A stretch of 64,000 nt of DNA, from the NCBI RefSeq assembly GCF_011207455.1, contig NZ_CP048877.1, positions 2,100,576 to 2,164,575 on the forward strand. The letters are read 5' to 3'. Position numbers and translations under genes: made by a program. Positions 43,132-52,009 of the stretch are shown here, one piece after another (positions within the stretch are counted from its first letter, which is position 1; every line of letters begins with the position of its first letter). The stretch comes from Thermosulfuriphilus ammonigenes (GTDB taxonomy: Bacteria > Desulfobacterota > Thermodesulfobacteria > Thermodesulfobacteriales > ST65). The notes under the pieces were generated by a model. That model ran no database searches. It worked only from the letters and a program-made list of their open reading frames with translations, and was not told where the DNA came from.

Positions 43132-46100
43132 ATGGCCGGTATCTACAGTGCCTTGAACATCGCCAAAGGAGCCATCATCAACGCTCAAACAGCGGTACAC
43201 GTTACCGGTCAAAATGTAGCTAACGTCAATACCGAAGGATACAGTCGGCAGGAGGTGGTTTCGGCTCCCTATCCTCCAACTCCTACCGCGGTGGGCCCCA
43301 TTGGAAATGGGGTCAAGGTGGAGCAAATCCGCCGCTATTTTGACGCCTTCACCAACATGAATCTCAATCTTCGTCGCAGTGATCTGGGGCTTCTTGAGGC
43401 TCAGAAGGGTGGTATGCGCCTAGTAGAGTCTCTCTTCAACGAGACAGGAGACACCGGTCTGGCCCGCATGATGGATGACTTCTTTGCCGCTTGGCAAGAT
43501 GTGGCCAACCGTCCAGAAGGAATCTCCGAACGTCGAGCCCTGATAGAAAAGGCCCGGGTACTTTCGGAGGCCATAAGCGAGAAATATAATCAGCTCATCG
43601 GTCTAGAGAGCGATATTGGCCTAAAACTTCAGGATGTAGTCAAAGAAATCAACCAGATCGCTGCCCAAATTGCGGATCTTAATCGTCAGATAACGGCTAT
43701 AGAGAGTGAAAATCGACAGGCAAATGATCTACGTGATCAGAGGGATAAACTTGTAGCCCGCCTCTCGGAGCTGGCTGAGATTCGTTATTTTGAGACCAGC
43801 CAGGGGGCTTATGCCATCATTCTGGGTAAAGGATACAACCTGGTAGATATTGATTCTTATTGGCAGCTTAATTTGGACGGAAACGATGTCTATTGGCAGG
43901 GACACTCTGGAGAGATGGCCCGGCTGACCAGTGAGGAGGTTTCCAAAGGGGAGCTGGGAGGCTGGCTTAGAATCCGAGAGATGATCTCCGATGATTGGAA
44001 CTATGAGAGACTCACCTCCACCAAGACGGTCTATGATCTGGACGGCAGTCCTCTGGCTGATGATACCCGGTGGGTGGAACTGGGTCTTTCGGGAACCATT
44101 ACCTTTGATTTCTCCGGCACGGATCATGACGGCCAGAGTGTTTCGGCTACAGTCTCCATTGATCTGGCCGCGAATCCTGACTCTACGGTCAGGGATCTCC
44201 TAGATGAGATCGAAAAGGCCTACAATTATCAGGTAACCGCCTATTTAGATAATGGCCGTCTGATAATAAAAGACGCCCAAAGAGGGCCCGGGGCCCTGTC
44301 TTTTAGCCTGGATCGCTCACCCACTCAGGTTTATTTTGGCCGCTTTGACGACGAAGGGCTCAACCATCGCCTGGAAGAGCTTAACCTGGTGGGCAAATTC
44401 CAAATTTGGGCCCGGGAGCTTATCCGGGCTGTAAATCAGGCCCACAGTCAGGGGGTGGGGCTTGAGTTCTATCAGGGCCAGCTGAAGGGTCTGTACCAGA
44501 CCGGTGGCACCGGTCCATTAAAGAGCCTTCCCTTTTACCACGACATTAAGCCAGATGGTTCTTTCTTCCTCTGGATTAAGTCTCAGGATATGGGACTTGT
44601 CCCGGTAAAGGTGAATCTCTCCCTTCTCCCCACCTCTACCATTAATGATCTAGCCAGCCAGATAAACTCCAGCATTGATCAAGCGCTTTCACGCCTGGGG
44701 CTCTCCAATACCGAAACAGTGTCGGCCTCCTTTGTAGACGGCCGCCTGGTCTTTACGGCCCAAGATGGCTACAGCTTTGCCTTTTCTAACGACGCCTCGG
44801 GCATCCTGGCGGCTACCGGCATAAACGTCTTCTTTGATGGGTGGGATGCTGGAAGCATTGAGATCAATCAGACCCTTTCTAAGGATCCGGAGCTTATTGC
44901 CGCTGCCAGGCTGGATCGGCAGGCCTGGCGCAGTGAGGATCAGATCTTTGGTAGATATGTCAGCCGAGACTCCATTGATACCGATCCGGCCAGTATCAAA
45001 CGCTTTAACGCCTCTCAGACCATTACTGTCCGTTTCTATGATGCTGAGGGGAACAGGGTTCTTATAGATACCGACTCTGGCCAGCAGATACCCGAGCTTT
45101 CGGTAACGGTTACGACCGGAGAGACCATCGCCGAGGTGCTGGAAGATCTTGATAACCTCGAAGGTCTAAGAGCCTACATAAATGGTAATGATGAGGTAGT
45201 TATTGCCCTTGATCCCAATGTGGACAAGCCGTATGCCTACTTTGAACTGGGGCACGTTGATCCGCCGACCAATAGCAGCGACGATGTCCTTTACTTTTTG
45301 AGAGATATAGGTCTCAATGCCCCTCAATATCTTTCTTCTAGGGGACGGAAGGAAAGCGATCAGTATTTTAGCACCCCTTCTGGCGTCAGTATAAACGAGG
45401 GAGCGGATATTGAACTTACCTTTACCTTTCTCGATGCCCAAGGAGAGGTTTTGGGGTATCGAACCATCACTGTGGCCGATGGTACGGATCTAGCCACCCT
45501 GGCCACCACTATAGACAACTTAAGTGAACTCAGAGCGGGCTTCACCGATGGCTCCTCCGGCCGGCTTTATATCTCCTTGGAGAATCCTCCCGAGGGGACT
45601 CTTTCCTTTGCTATTTCGGTAAGTGGAGGAGATGGCGATAGCAATATCGATCTTTCTGGTGGAGGCGTTCTTACCTTTTCCGATGTTTCTGATCGCCAGA
45701 TATCCTCGGGCCTTGAACATCTGGTTAGGCCCCAGCAGTATATAGCTGACATTTCTGGTTATAATTCAGCAGATCTAGTCTTTTCTGGAACTTTGGCCAT
45801 CCGCTTCTTTGATGATCAGGGTCGGGAAATAGGTAGCCCGTTATCGTTTTCCGCCTCTTCCCTTAGCGATGTTAACACCAATGGCCGGGTGGATCTTGCC
45901 GATCTCCTGGCGGCTATGGATGCCAGCTCGGCCCTTAAGGCTTACGAAGACAACGGTCAGATAGTCATCGCCTTGGATTCTCCCCCTTCGGATACGGCCT
46001 ACTTTGTTATTGAGGGCAACGCCAATGGGAGCCCCTGGGGGGAGATTGCCCTCTCGGAGTTTGGTTCGGGAGACTCGGTATGGCTTAAGTTTTCCATGGG

Positions 46101-47121
46101 AGGGCTTGAGAACTGGCTTTTTTCGGAAGACGGGGCCCTTGATTCTGACAGTGATAGTAATACCGTAGATCCCTTCAGGATCGATCTTTCCACAGACAAG
46201 GGATCAATCCAGATCGTTCAGGCCTATAATGATGAGGCCAATGCCCGTTATGGACTCTCGTCTTTTGTGGACGAGGATGGTCATTTGGTGGTCAAGACTT
46301 CGGGACTCTACGATACAGAAAGTTTTGTAGTCACTGACGCCTGGCCCCGGCGGGCCTTTACTACCACCTTCTCAGCCGATCAATTTGATGGCGACAGCTA
46401 TTGGTTTTATCTGTCTGAGGCTCAGGTTTCCTCCTCAGATACCTTTGCCGCCCAGACCCTTACCATCTCCTACCGGGATTCTTCCAATACCGAGACAGCC
46501 ACAGAGACCATCAGTGTTTCTGCCGGTGACACCCTCTCGACCATTGTCTCTGCCCTCAATGCCCTTGACCATGATGGAGATGGAACGGCCGACTTTTCTG
46601 CCGAGATTACCAGTGATAACCGTCTGCTTATTAAAATTAATGATCCGGATCAGGATAACGATCGAGTGGATGATTTTGTTCGTTTTCAGATATCTACCAG
46701 TATCACCAGCACTGCCGGGAGCCTTCCGGTCTATTTAAATCGGCGTCGTTATATTCAGGACTTAGGGCTGGCCTATCAGCTACAGGGGTTTTCAGCTCAA
46801 CCTGCTGATAATCGCAACGCCTTGGCCTTGGCCGCTACCGCTACGGAGACCAGAGCCAACCTCGATGAGGCTAATCTTTCAGACTATTATGATTCTCTGG
46901 TGGGGCAGGTGGGAATTGTCAGTCAGGGCTTCAACCGGGATTACGAATTCACCTCTGATCTGGTCAATCAACTTCAGATGATCAGGGATTCTGTCTCCGG
47001 GGTCTCTTTAGATGAGGAAATGGCCAATTTAGTCAAATTTCAGCACGCCTTTGCCGCGGCGGCCAAGATTATGACCATCTCCGATGAGATGCTTGATGTC
47101 CTGGTCAATGCCAAGAGATAG
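43132..47121 (+). CDS. flgK: Hook-filament junction protein FlgK, unusually large (1329 aa)
   Basis: N- and C-terminal domains are those of FlgK (HVTGQNVANVNTEGYSRQEV; QLQMIRDSVSGVSLDEEMANLVKFQHAFAAAAKIM in the last 55 residues). The typical length is about 450-650 residues; here about 700 extra residues fill the surface-exposed middle. They contain seven or so related beta-rich modules, starting near residues 321, 476, 629, 758, 886, 1023 and 1108. Each has a strand like TVRFYDAEGNRV, a GxT(L/I)xxLxxxL helix and a strand like GRLYISLENPP. No frameshift is seen. Chaperone gene flgN lies just upstream. The enlarged junction may carry surface adhesion or shielding functions, an inference. Confidence 0.92.
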   Translation: MAGIYSALNIAKGAIINAQTAVHVTGQNVANVNTEGYSRQEVVSAPYPPTPTAVGPIGNGVKVEQIRRYFDAFTNMNLNLRRSDLGLLEAQKGGMRLVESLFNETGDTGLARMMDDFFAAWQDVANRPEGISERRALIEKARVLSEAISEKYNQLIGLESDIGLKLQDVVKEINQIAAQIADLNRQITAIESENRQANDLRDQRDKLVARLSELAEIRYFETSQGAYAIILGKGYNLVDIDSYWQLNLDGNDVYWQGHSGEMARLTSEEVSKGELGGWLRIREMISDDWNYERLTSTKTVYDLDGSPLADDTRWVELGLSGTITFDFSGTDHDGQSVSATVSIDLAANPDSTVRDLLDEIEKAYNYQVTAYLDNGRLIIKDAQRGPGALSFSLDRSPTQVYFGRFDDEGLNHRLEELNLVGKFQIWARELIRAVNQAHSQGVGLEFYQGQLKGLYQTGGTGPLKSLPFYHDIKPDGSFFLWIKSQDMGLVPVKVNLSLLPTSTINDLASQINSSIDQALSRLGLSNTETVSASFVDGRLVFTAQDGYSFAFSNDASGILAATGINVFFDGWDAGSIEINQTLSKDPELIAAARLDRQAWRSEDQIFGRYVSRDSIDTDPASIKRFNASQTITVRFYDAEGNRVLIDTDSGQQIPELSVTVTTGETIAEVLEDLDNLEGLRAYINGNDEVVIALDPNVDKPYAYFELGHVDPPTNSSDDVLYFLRDIGLNAPQYLSSRGRKESDQYFSTPSGVSINEGADIELTFTFLDAQGEVLGYRTITVADGTDLATLATTIDNLSELRAGFTDGSSGRLYISLENPPEGTLSFAISVSGGDGDSNIDLSGGGVLTFSDVSDRQISSGLEHLVRPQQYIADISGYNSADLVFSGTLAIRFFDDQGREIGSPLSFSASSLSDVNTNGRVDLADLLAAMDASSALKAYEDNGQIVIALDSPPSDTAYFVIEGNANGSPWGEIALSEFGSGDSVWLKFSMGGLENWLFSEDGALDSDSDSNTVDPFRIDLSTDKGSIQIVQAYNDEANARYGLSSFVDEDGHLVVKTSGLYDTESFVVTDAWPRRAFTTTFSADQFDGDSYWFYLSEAQVSSSDTFAAQTLTISYRDSSNTETATETISVSAGDTLSTIVSALNALDHDGDGTADFSAEITSDNRLLIKINDPDQDNDRVDDFVRFQISTSITSTAGSLPVYLNRRRYIQDLGLAYQLQGFSAQPADNRNALALAATATETRANLDEANLSDYYDSLVGQVGIVSQGFNRDYEFTSDLVNQLQMIRDSVSGVSLDEEMANLVKFQHAFAAAAKIMTISDEMLDVLVNAKR

Positions 47122-47132
47122 GGGGAGATATC

Positions 47133-48071
47133 GTGCGGGTGACCATGAATACAGTTTATGACAATATCCTTAACAACCTTAATCGGCTAACCGAGAGGCT
47201 AGACAAGATTAACATGTCGGTCTCTTCGGGTAAGAGATATTCTCGACCCTCGGATGCCCCCAGCGATCTTGTCCATGCTCTAGGTTATCGTAAGGCCTTA
47301 AGGGAAATTAGCCAATATCGGCGTAACATTTCCGACGCCAAAGGTCATCTGGCCACCATGGAGACGGCCTTAGAAAAGATGCAGGAGCAGGTTATTAGGG
47401 CCAAGGAGCTGGCCATCCAGGGGGCCAATGATACCGAAAATGAGGCCAGCCGAAAGATGCTGGCCAACGAGCTGAGAAACATTCTCGATGAGGTGGTCTC
47501 TCTCAGTAACACTCAGCACAACGGTCGCTACATATTCGCCGGCACCAAGACCGATGGATATCCGCCGGGAGAAAAGCCTTTCATGCTGGAGACCATCCTG
47601 GCAGGAGATGTGCAGACTATGGAGGTTCGCTACCAGGGGGGCAGTGAAGACCTTTATTACGAATATGCCCCGGCTAAAAAGATCGTTGTTGCCAGAAATG
47701 GCGAGGAGGCTATTGCCCGCTCGGGAGTATTTGAGACCCTTATTGGTCTGATTCAAACCTTAGAGAACAACAACGAAGAGGATCCTCAGCTTGAGGCCGA
47801 ATCCATCCAAACCCATATCTCACGTCTGGACGAGGTCCTTGACTATCTTAACGCTCAAAGGGCTGATATCGGGGCCCGGATGAATCGTCTGGAGATCAAA
47901 GAGACCGTCTATGACGATCTAGAACTTACTAATAAGGAAAACCTGTCCGCCGTAGAGGATACGGATCTGCTTGAGGCTATCGCAGAGCTCCGGGCCAAGG
48001 AGACTGCCTACCAGGCTGCCTTGTCCTCGGCGGCCAAGGTAATGAACCTGAGTCTGGTGAACTATCTGTAG
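47133..48071 (+). CDS. flgL: Hook-filament junction protein FlgL
   Basis: FlgL is the second junction protein. The 312-residue protein starts with GTG 47133 (GGGGAGA upstream); ATG 47145 is an alternative. Motifs: NTVYDNILNNLNRLTERLDK, SSGKRYSRPSDAPSD, HNGRYIFAGTKTDGYPP and the C-terminal helix AELRAKETAYQAALSSAAKV. Unlike FlgK it is of normal length. Confidence 0.95.
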   Translation: MRVTMNTVYDNILNNLNRLTERLDKINMSVSSGKRYSRPSDAPSDLVHALGYRKALREISQYRRNISDAKGHLATMETALEKMQEQVIRAKELAIQGANDTENEASRKMLANELRNILDEVVSLSNTQHNGRYIFAGTKTDGYPPGEKPFMLETILAGDVQTMEVRYQGGSEDLYYEYAPAKKIVVARNGEEAIARSGVFETLIGLIQTLENNNEEDPQLEAESIQTHISRLDEVLDYLNAQRADIGARMNRLEIKETVYDDLELTNKENLSAVEDTDLLEAIAELRAKETAYQAALSSAAKVMNLSLVNYL

Positions 48072-48109
48072 CGAAACTGTAGTTTAAAAAGAAGCCATGG
48101 AGGGCCTAG

Positions 48110-48319
48110 ATGCTTGTTTTGACCAGGAGAGAGGGCGAATCCATCGCTATTGGAGATGAAATCGAGGTTACAGTCTTGGAGATCAGGGGGCGTAATGTCC
48201 GTTTGGGTATCAAGGCTCCTCCAGAGATGCCCGTTCATCGTCTGGAAGTATATCTCCGGATTCAGGAAGAAAACCGCCGGGCCGCTGCTGAGGCGCCGGA
48301 AACTATTCCTGAGATTTAA
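48110..48319 (+). CDS. csrA: Carbon storage regulator CsrA
   Basis: CsrA is a small dimeric RNA-binding repressor that blocks translation, classically of flagellin. The 69-residue protein starts MLVLTRREGESIAIGDEIEV and has GRNVRLGIKAPPEMPVHR, all canonical. GGAGGG precedes the ATG. It is paired with fliW, which encodes the protein that binds and inhibits CsrA, so the pair probably couples flagellin synthesis to hook completion. The flagellin gene lies outside the window. Confidence 0.96.
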   Translation: MLVLTRREGESIAIGDEIEVTVLEIRGRNVRLGIKAPPEMPVHRLEVYLRIQEENRRAAAEAPETIPEI

Positions 48320-48341
48320 GCCCACGGAGGTTTAAGGGAAA

Positions 48342-48806
48342 ATGATTATAAAGACGACCCGTTTTGGGGAGATAGAGATAGATGAGAATAAAATTATCTT
48401 TTTCCCCCGGGGGATATTGGGGTTCCCTGACCAGAGACGCTTTGTTCTTCTGCCTCACCGAGAAGATTCTCCCTTCTGCTGGCTTCAGGCAGTGGATGAC
48501 CCGGACCTTACCTTTGTGGTTGTTAACCCCTTTGTTATAAATCCGGATTACAAACCGGAGTTCAAGGATGAGGTCCTTGGCGGCCTAGAGATAGAAGAGG
48601 GTGATGTTATTGACCTGCTTTCAATTGTCACCGTCCCGCGAGAAAATCCTCAGGCCATGACAGCCAATCTTCTAGGGCCAATTGTTATCAACGTGAGCAA
48701 ACGTCTGGCCAAGCAAGTGGTTTTAGACCCCCATAAGTATCCACTCAAATATCCCCTTCTCTCGGGAAAGAGAGATAGAGATGAGGGCAGCGAGGCCGTG
48801 GGTTAG
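48342..48806 (+). CDS. fliW: Flagellar assembly factor FliW
   Basis: FliW binds either flagellin or CsrA and so relieves CsrA repression when flagellin is exported. The 154-residue protein has the family motifs IIFFPRGILGFPDQRRFVLL, SPFCWLQAVDDPDLTFVVV and LGPIVINVSKRLAKQVVLD. It follows csrA by 22 nt, the conserved arrangement, and ends the flagellar region; its last 4 nt overlap the convergent cupin gene. Confidence 0.95.
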   Translation: MIIKTTRFGEIEIDENKIIFFPRGILGFPDQRRFVLLPHREDSPFCWLQAVDDPDLTFVVVNPFVINPDYKPEFKDEVLGGLEIEEGDVIDLLSIVTVPRENPQAMTANLLGPIVINVSKRLAKQVVLDPHKYPLKYPLLSGKRDRDEGSEAVG

Positions 48807-49069
48807 CCTAATTTGTAGTGTTTGCGAACGGCCTTCTTTACCACCCAGGTGCAGTCCAGCCCCTTGGGAAAGGTGACCAGATCTCCTGGCTCGATATGAA
48901 CTTCACCCTCTGAAGTTTTGACCACTACCTCCCCTTCAAGGATATAGCAGGTCTCGTCTTCTGGATAGTGCCAGTCGAAGGTGGATGGTTCGCACTGCCA
49001 GATGGGCCACGTCTCTACCGCCATTTCCTTTAAGGTTTTCTCGTCAGGGCGTTCCTTTTTGATCTTCAT
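48803..49069 (-). CDS. Small single-domain cupin protein
   Basis: The 88-residue protein is a minimal beta-barrel cupin of the DUF861/Cupin_3 type. Motif 1 resembles DWHYPEDETCYILEGEV and motif 2 IEPGDLVTFPKGLDCTW; the trailing VRKHY may add a metal ligand. The first motif has one His and Glu residues in the positions of the usual G(X)5HXH ligands. Similar proteins are often annotated as ethanolamine-utilisation or glyoxylate-related cupins, but no such pathway genes are nearby. It is probably co-transcribed with the flavodoxin-fold gene upstream, 9 nt away. Confidence 0.85.
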   Translation of the reverse strand: MKIKKERPDEKTLKEMAVETWPIWQCEPSTFDWHYPEDETCYILEGEVVVKTSEGEVHIEPGDLVTFPKGLDCTWVVKKAVRKHYKLG

Positions 49070-49078
49070 TGGTCCTCC

Positions 49079-49654
49079 TTAGCCATAAAGTTTTTTGAGG
49101 AGCCAAGCCATGTTCTCTCCCAGAATTTTCATGGTCCGAAGACCCTCTTCGTCATCTTTAACCTCTCCTGGTTTAAGACCCCGGCCAAGATTCCAGTAGA
49201 TGGAGCCAACGACGATCATTTGGCCAATGAGGAAGAAGTGATTAAGGGAATCGAATACGTGGATGGCACCACCGCGTCTTACAGCTACCACCCCTGCGGC
49301 CACTTTTCTTCTAAAGAGGTCTCCATTTACCCTGGCTACCATGCCACAGCGTTCAATAAGGGCTTTCATGTTAGCGGAGACATCGGCAAAATAAGTGGGA
49401 GAGCCGAGGATGATCCCTTGGGATTCTCTGATTTTGGTGATGTAGTCATTTATGGGGTCATTCTCCACAGCACAGCGGCCATCTTTGCGCTCCAGGCATT
49501 GATAGCAGGCGATACATCCTGGAATGACCTGGCCGGCCAGCTGGATATGCTCTGTCTCTATACCGTGGGATTGAAGAACCTCTAAGACCGTATTGATCAT
49601 CAGGGCCGTGTTGCCGTCTTTTCTGGCGCTTCCATTAAAGGCAGTGACCTTCAT
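49079..49654 (-). CDS. NADPH-dependent FMN reductase / iron-sulfur flavoprotein family
   Basis: ATG 49654 follows AGGAAAAT with AGGAGG further upstream and gives 191 residues. The flavodoxin-like FMN site is seen as FNGSARKDGNTALMI near the N terminus and GSPTYFADVSANMKALIER in the middle. A CIACYQCLERKDGRC segment (residues about 47-61) has the compact cysteines of the iron-sulfur flavoprotein family, which could bind a [4Fe-4S] cluster, although the spacing is only partly typical. Likely a cytoplasmic redox or oxidative-stress protein. It forms an operon with the cupin gene. Confidence 0.88.
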   Translation of the reverse strand: MKVTAFNGSARKDGNTALMINTVLEVLQSHGIETEHIQLAGQVIPGCIACYQCLERKDGRCAVENDPINDYITKIRESQGIILGSPTYFADVSANMKALIERCGMVARVNGDLFRRKVAAGVVAVRRGGAIHVFDSLNHFFLIGQMIVVGSIYWNLGRGLKPGEVKDDEEGLRTMKILGENMAWLLKKLYG

Positions 49655-49760
49655 GATTTTCCTCCTTAAGAGAGCTGTCTCCTTATACCTTATAATTCTT
49701 GGGCCAGCCAAGATGAGACAGTCTCTCTATTTATTTGTTTCCCGGCCGGTTTGGAGGTAA

Positions 49761-49778
49761 TAAAAATTTAAATTTTTA
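49761..49778. promoter_or_regulatory. 18-bp AT palindrome in the speE leader
   Basis: TAAAAATTTAAATTTTTA (49761-49778) is a perfect palindrome just before the speE Shine-Dalgarno AGGAGGTGAG, and is preceded by a second GGAGGT at 49753-49758. It may be an operator or an RNA hairpin affecting speE translation. Confidence 0.45.
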
Positions 49779-49791
49779 CCAGGAGGTGAGT

Positions 49792-50649
49792 ATGCCCAAG
49801 GGGCCGGTGCTTCAGATCGGAGAGCTTATGACCGAAGGCACCTATCACTGCTATCAGGGGGAACTAGTCCACACCGAAGGCGGGCTACAGCAGGTTTTTG
49901 TCCTGGATAATCCCTTCTGGGGAAGAATGTTAATCATTAATGGGGTGGTTCAACTGACCACTCGAGATGAATTCATATATCATGAAGCTATGGCCCACAC
50001 TACTGTTCAACTTTTTCCTGAAGGCCGGCCCCTTGATGTTCTCATCTGTGGTGGTGGTGATTACGGGGTTTCTAGAGAGTTGACCAGGTATGCTGATGTC
50101 CGTCAGGTGGTCATTGTTGATATAGACCCCATTGTCCCTCGGGTGGTTGAAAGATACATCCCTCAGCTTCTTCCTGAAGATCGTAGTCGGGTAGAGCTTA
50201 TTACAGCCGATGCCTTTAAAGTGGCCGAAGAGTTCGCCCGGGAGGGCCGGACCTTTGATATCGTTATTGTCGATTCCACCGATCCAGACATAACCACTGA
50301 AGACGTTGAGCTTTCTAACCCCCTCTTTTCAGTAGAGTTTCACCGTCTCCTGGCTACTGTTGCCCCTGAAGGAGTGGTGATCCAGCAAGCGGCCACCCCC
50401 TTCAGTTTGGGGCCTGTACTTACCCGGACTTATCGGGCCTTCTGCCAGGCCTATGGTCCGGAGAGGATCTTTGTCTTCAGAGCTGACGTTCCAGCCTATG
50501 GTAGCGAGACGGCCTTCGTGATGAAAAGTTCTACCCTTACCCCTCAGGAGCCGGTAAGAAGAAGCCATCCCCCAACCCGCTACTACTCCCATGAGATTCA
50601 TCGGGCCTCTTTTGTCCTTCCTCGATACTGGGAGGAACTTCTTAAGTAG
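49792..50649 (+). CDS. speE: Polyamine aminopropyltransferase (spermidine synthase-like)
   Basis: The enzyme transfers an aminopropyl group from decarboxylated S-adenosylmethionine to an amine acceptor. ATG 49792 follows AGGAGGTGAG; the upstream in-frame sequence is leader. The 285-residue protein has the N-terminal beta domain and the Rossmann core with DVLICGGGDYGVSREL, VVIVDIDPIVP, VELITADAFK and FDIVIVDSTDPD. DSTDP is the catalytic-Asp motif. The glycine-rich loop reads GGGDYG rather than the common GGGDGG. No S-adenosylmethionine decarboxylase gene is near. Thermophiles often use branched or long polyamines, so the acceptor could be other than putrescine. Confidence 0.9.
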   Translation: MPKGPVLQIGELMTEGTYHCYQGELVHTEGGLQQVFVLDNPFWGRMLIINGVVQLTTRDEFIYHEAMAHTTVQLFPEGRPLDVLICGGGDYGVSRELTRYADVRQVVIVDIDPIVPRVVERYIPQLLPEDRSRVELITADAFKVAEEFAREGRTFDIVIVDSTDPDITTEDVELSNPLFSVEFHRLLATVAPEGVVIQQAATPFSLGPVLTRTYRAFCQAYGPERIFVFRADVPAYGSETAFVMKSSTLTPQEPVRRSHPPTRYYSHEIHRASFVLPRYWEELLK

Positions 50650-50667
50650 AAAAGGTCCTGGTAACAG

Positions 50668-51354
50668 GTGCATTGGACAGCCTTCCGAGAACTGATTCTA
50701 TACGAAGACAACCACCTCTTGGTGGTCAACAAACCGACAGGCCTCCTCAGCCAAGGAGATATTACTGGAGAAAAATCCCTCTTTTCTCTGGCTAAATCCT
50801 ATCTCAAGGAGGCCTATAAGAAGCCAGGGAACGTTTATTTAGGGTTGGTTCACCGTCTTGATCGGGTAACTTCGGGGGTGGTTGTCCTGGCCAAGACTTC
50901 CAAGGCGGCTCGGCGTCTGGTTGAGCAGTTCAAAAAGAAAGAGGTAGTAAAGACTTACTTAGCCGTGGTCCGGGGAGATCCTCCAAATTATGGGAGGCTT
51001 GAGGGATATCTTCTTTATGATGATTTTCGCCGCAAGGTGCTAGTCTTTTGGAAGCCACGCTCCGGGGCTAAAGAGGCCAGCCTTGAGTTTCGTGTACTTA
51101 GAAAAGATCGCGGGCAGAGTCTCCTTGAGGTCCGGCCCCTTACCGGGAGAAAACACCAGATCCGGGCTCTTTTGGCCTCGGCGGGATGGCCCATTGTTGG
51201 AGATCGACGCTACGGTCTGAAATCTGGAGGTCCTATTTTACTTCATGCCTTCTGTATAGAACTTGTTCACCCTGTAAGGAAGGAGAAGTTGCTTTTTATC
51301 GCTCCCTTGCCAGGATATTGGCCCCCGAGGCTCAGGCCAGAGAAAGAGGGGTAA
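50668..51354 (+). CDS. RluA-family RNA pseudouridine synthase
   Basis: The 228-residue protein has the RluA/RluD catalytic core without an S4 domain. Motif I is HRLDRVTSGVVVLAKT, whose Asp is the nucleophile. It also has NKPTGLLSQGD near the start and LTGRKHQIRALLASAGWPIVGDRRYG. It modifies uridines in rRNA or tRNA; the target cannot be inferred. The GTG 50668 start is supported by LILYEDNHLLVVNKP beginning at once in the usual place; the ribosome site is weak. It follows speE by 18 nt. Confidence 0.92.
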   Translation: MHWTAFRELILYEDNHLLVVNKPTGLLSQGDITGEKSLFSLAKSYLKEAYKKPGNVYLGLVHRLDRVTSGVVVLAKTSKAARRLVEQFKKKEVVKTYLAVVRGDPPNYGRLEGYLLYDDFRRKVLVFWKPRSGAKEASLEFRVLRKDRGQSLLEVRPLTGRKHQIRALLASAGWPIVGDRRYGLKSGGPILLHAFCIELVHPVRKEKLLFIAPLPGYWPPRLRPEKEG

Positions 51355-51421
51355 AAATTTCCGCTACCAGCCCTCAGAGCCGATTCTATATAATAAAGCT
51401 TAAAGTTTAGTTGGGGTTGAA

Positions 51422-51450
51422 TTGACATTACCAAAGAATTCATATATTTG
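51422..51450 (+). promoter_or_regulatory. Sigma-70-type promoter before the 171-aa gene
   Basis: A consensus TTGACA (51422-51427) is followed after 17 bp by TATTTG (51445-51450) in an AT-rich stretch. It lies 44 nt before the ATG. Confidence 0.5.
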
Positions 51451-51493
51451 AGCTAAAAATATACTTAGCCATACTTAAGGATACAAGAAATTG

Positions 51494-52009
51494 ATGTCAG
51501 AAAAGAGAGAAAAGACAGTCTTTATTTATCGTGAACCTTCGGAATCCTCTCAAAAAGTCGAAGACCCTCGATTTTTGGCCCAGAGGTTGGTTAACCAGGC
51601 TACCACCCTGATTAAGACCTACACTACGGGCCAGGAAGAGGACAAAAGGCTTAAGATCTCTCTGGGAATCGTCCTTGGTTTGGCCTATTTTGTGGAGCGT
51701 TGGCAACGTCTGGTAGGCTTCGGCAAAAGGGATCATCGTTCTTGGCAGAAGGCCTTTTTGAAGGGACTTTGTGAAGAGTTAAGTCAGCTTTGGCCTAAGG
51801 GACCGGGTTTAAACGAGTATCTGGCTACTTATCTAGAGACTAATTACGACCTTTTGGCCCGGGAGCTTGACGCCTTCCCTCTGCCCTTGGGGGAGAGACA
51901 GCAGGCCCTGGTTCATCTGGGCCGGCTTATCTTTGAAGGACAAGGGCTCGAAAAGGATTTCGCTACCCGAGCCGGTGAAGTCCTCAAGGAGTTTTTTAAT
52001 CCTCCCTGA
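51494..52009 (+). CDS. Hypothetical protein, 171 aa, unrecognised
   Basis: I do not recognise a family. The protein is soluble and mostly helical, with a basic start (MSEKREKTVFIYREP), the central segment LKISLGIVLGLAYFVERWQRL, and the acidic C-terminal part GLEKDFATRAGEVLKEFF. It has no Cys and no signal peptide. ATG 51494 has AAGGA about 11 nt upstream and a plausible promoter. It is convergent with glyS and overlaps its 3' end by 14 nt. Codon and base use match the neighbours, so it is likely a real gene. Confidence 0.7.
   Translation: MSEKREKTVFIYREPSESSQKVEDPRFLAQRLVNQATTLIKTYTTGQEEDKRLKISLGIVLGLAYFVERWQRLVGFGKRDHRSWQKAFLKGLCEELSQLWPKGPGLNEYLATYLETNYDLLARELDAFPLPLGERQQALVHLGRLIFEGQGLEKDFATRAGEVLKEFFNPP

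Noticed and set aside
43132-47121. FlgK as two or more genes joined by an assembly error
   Set aside because: The frame is continuous, both termini are FlgK-like and only one of each exists, and the repeated modules are in phase.
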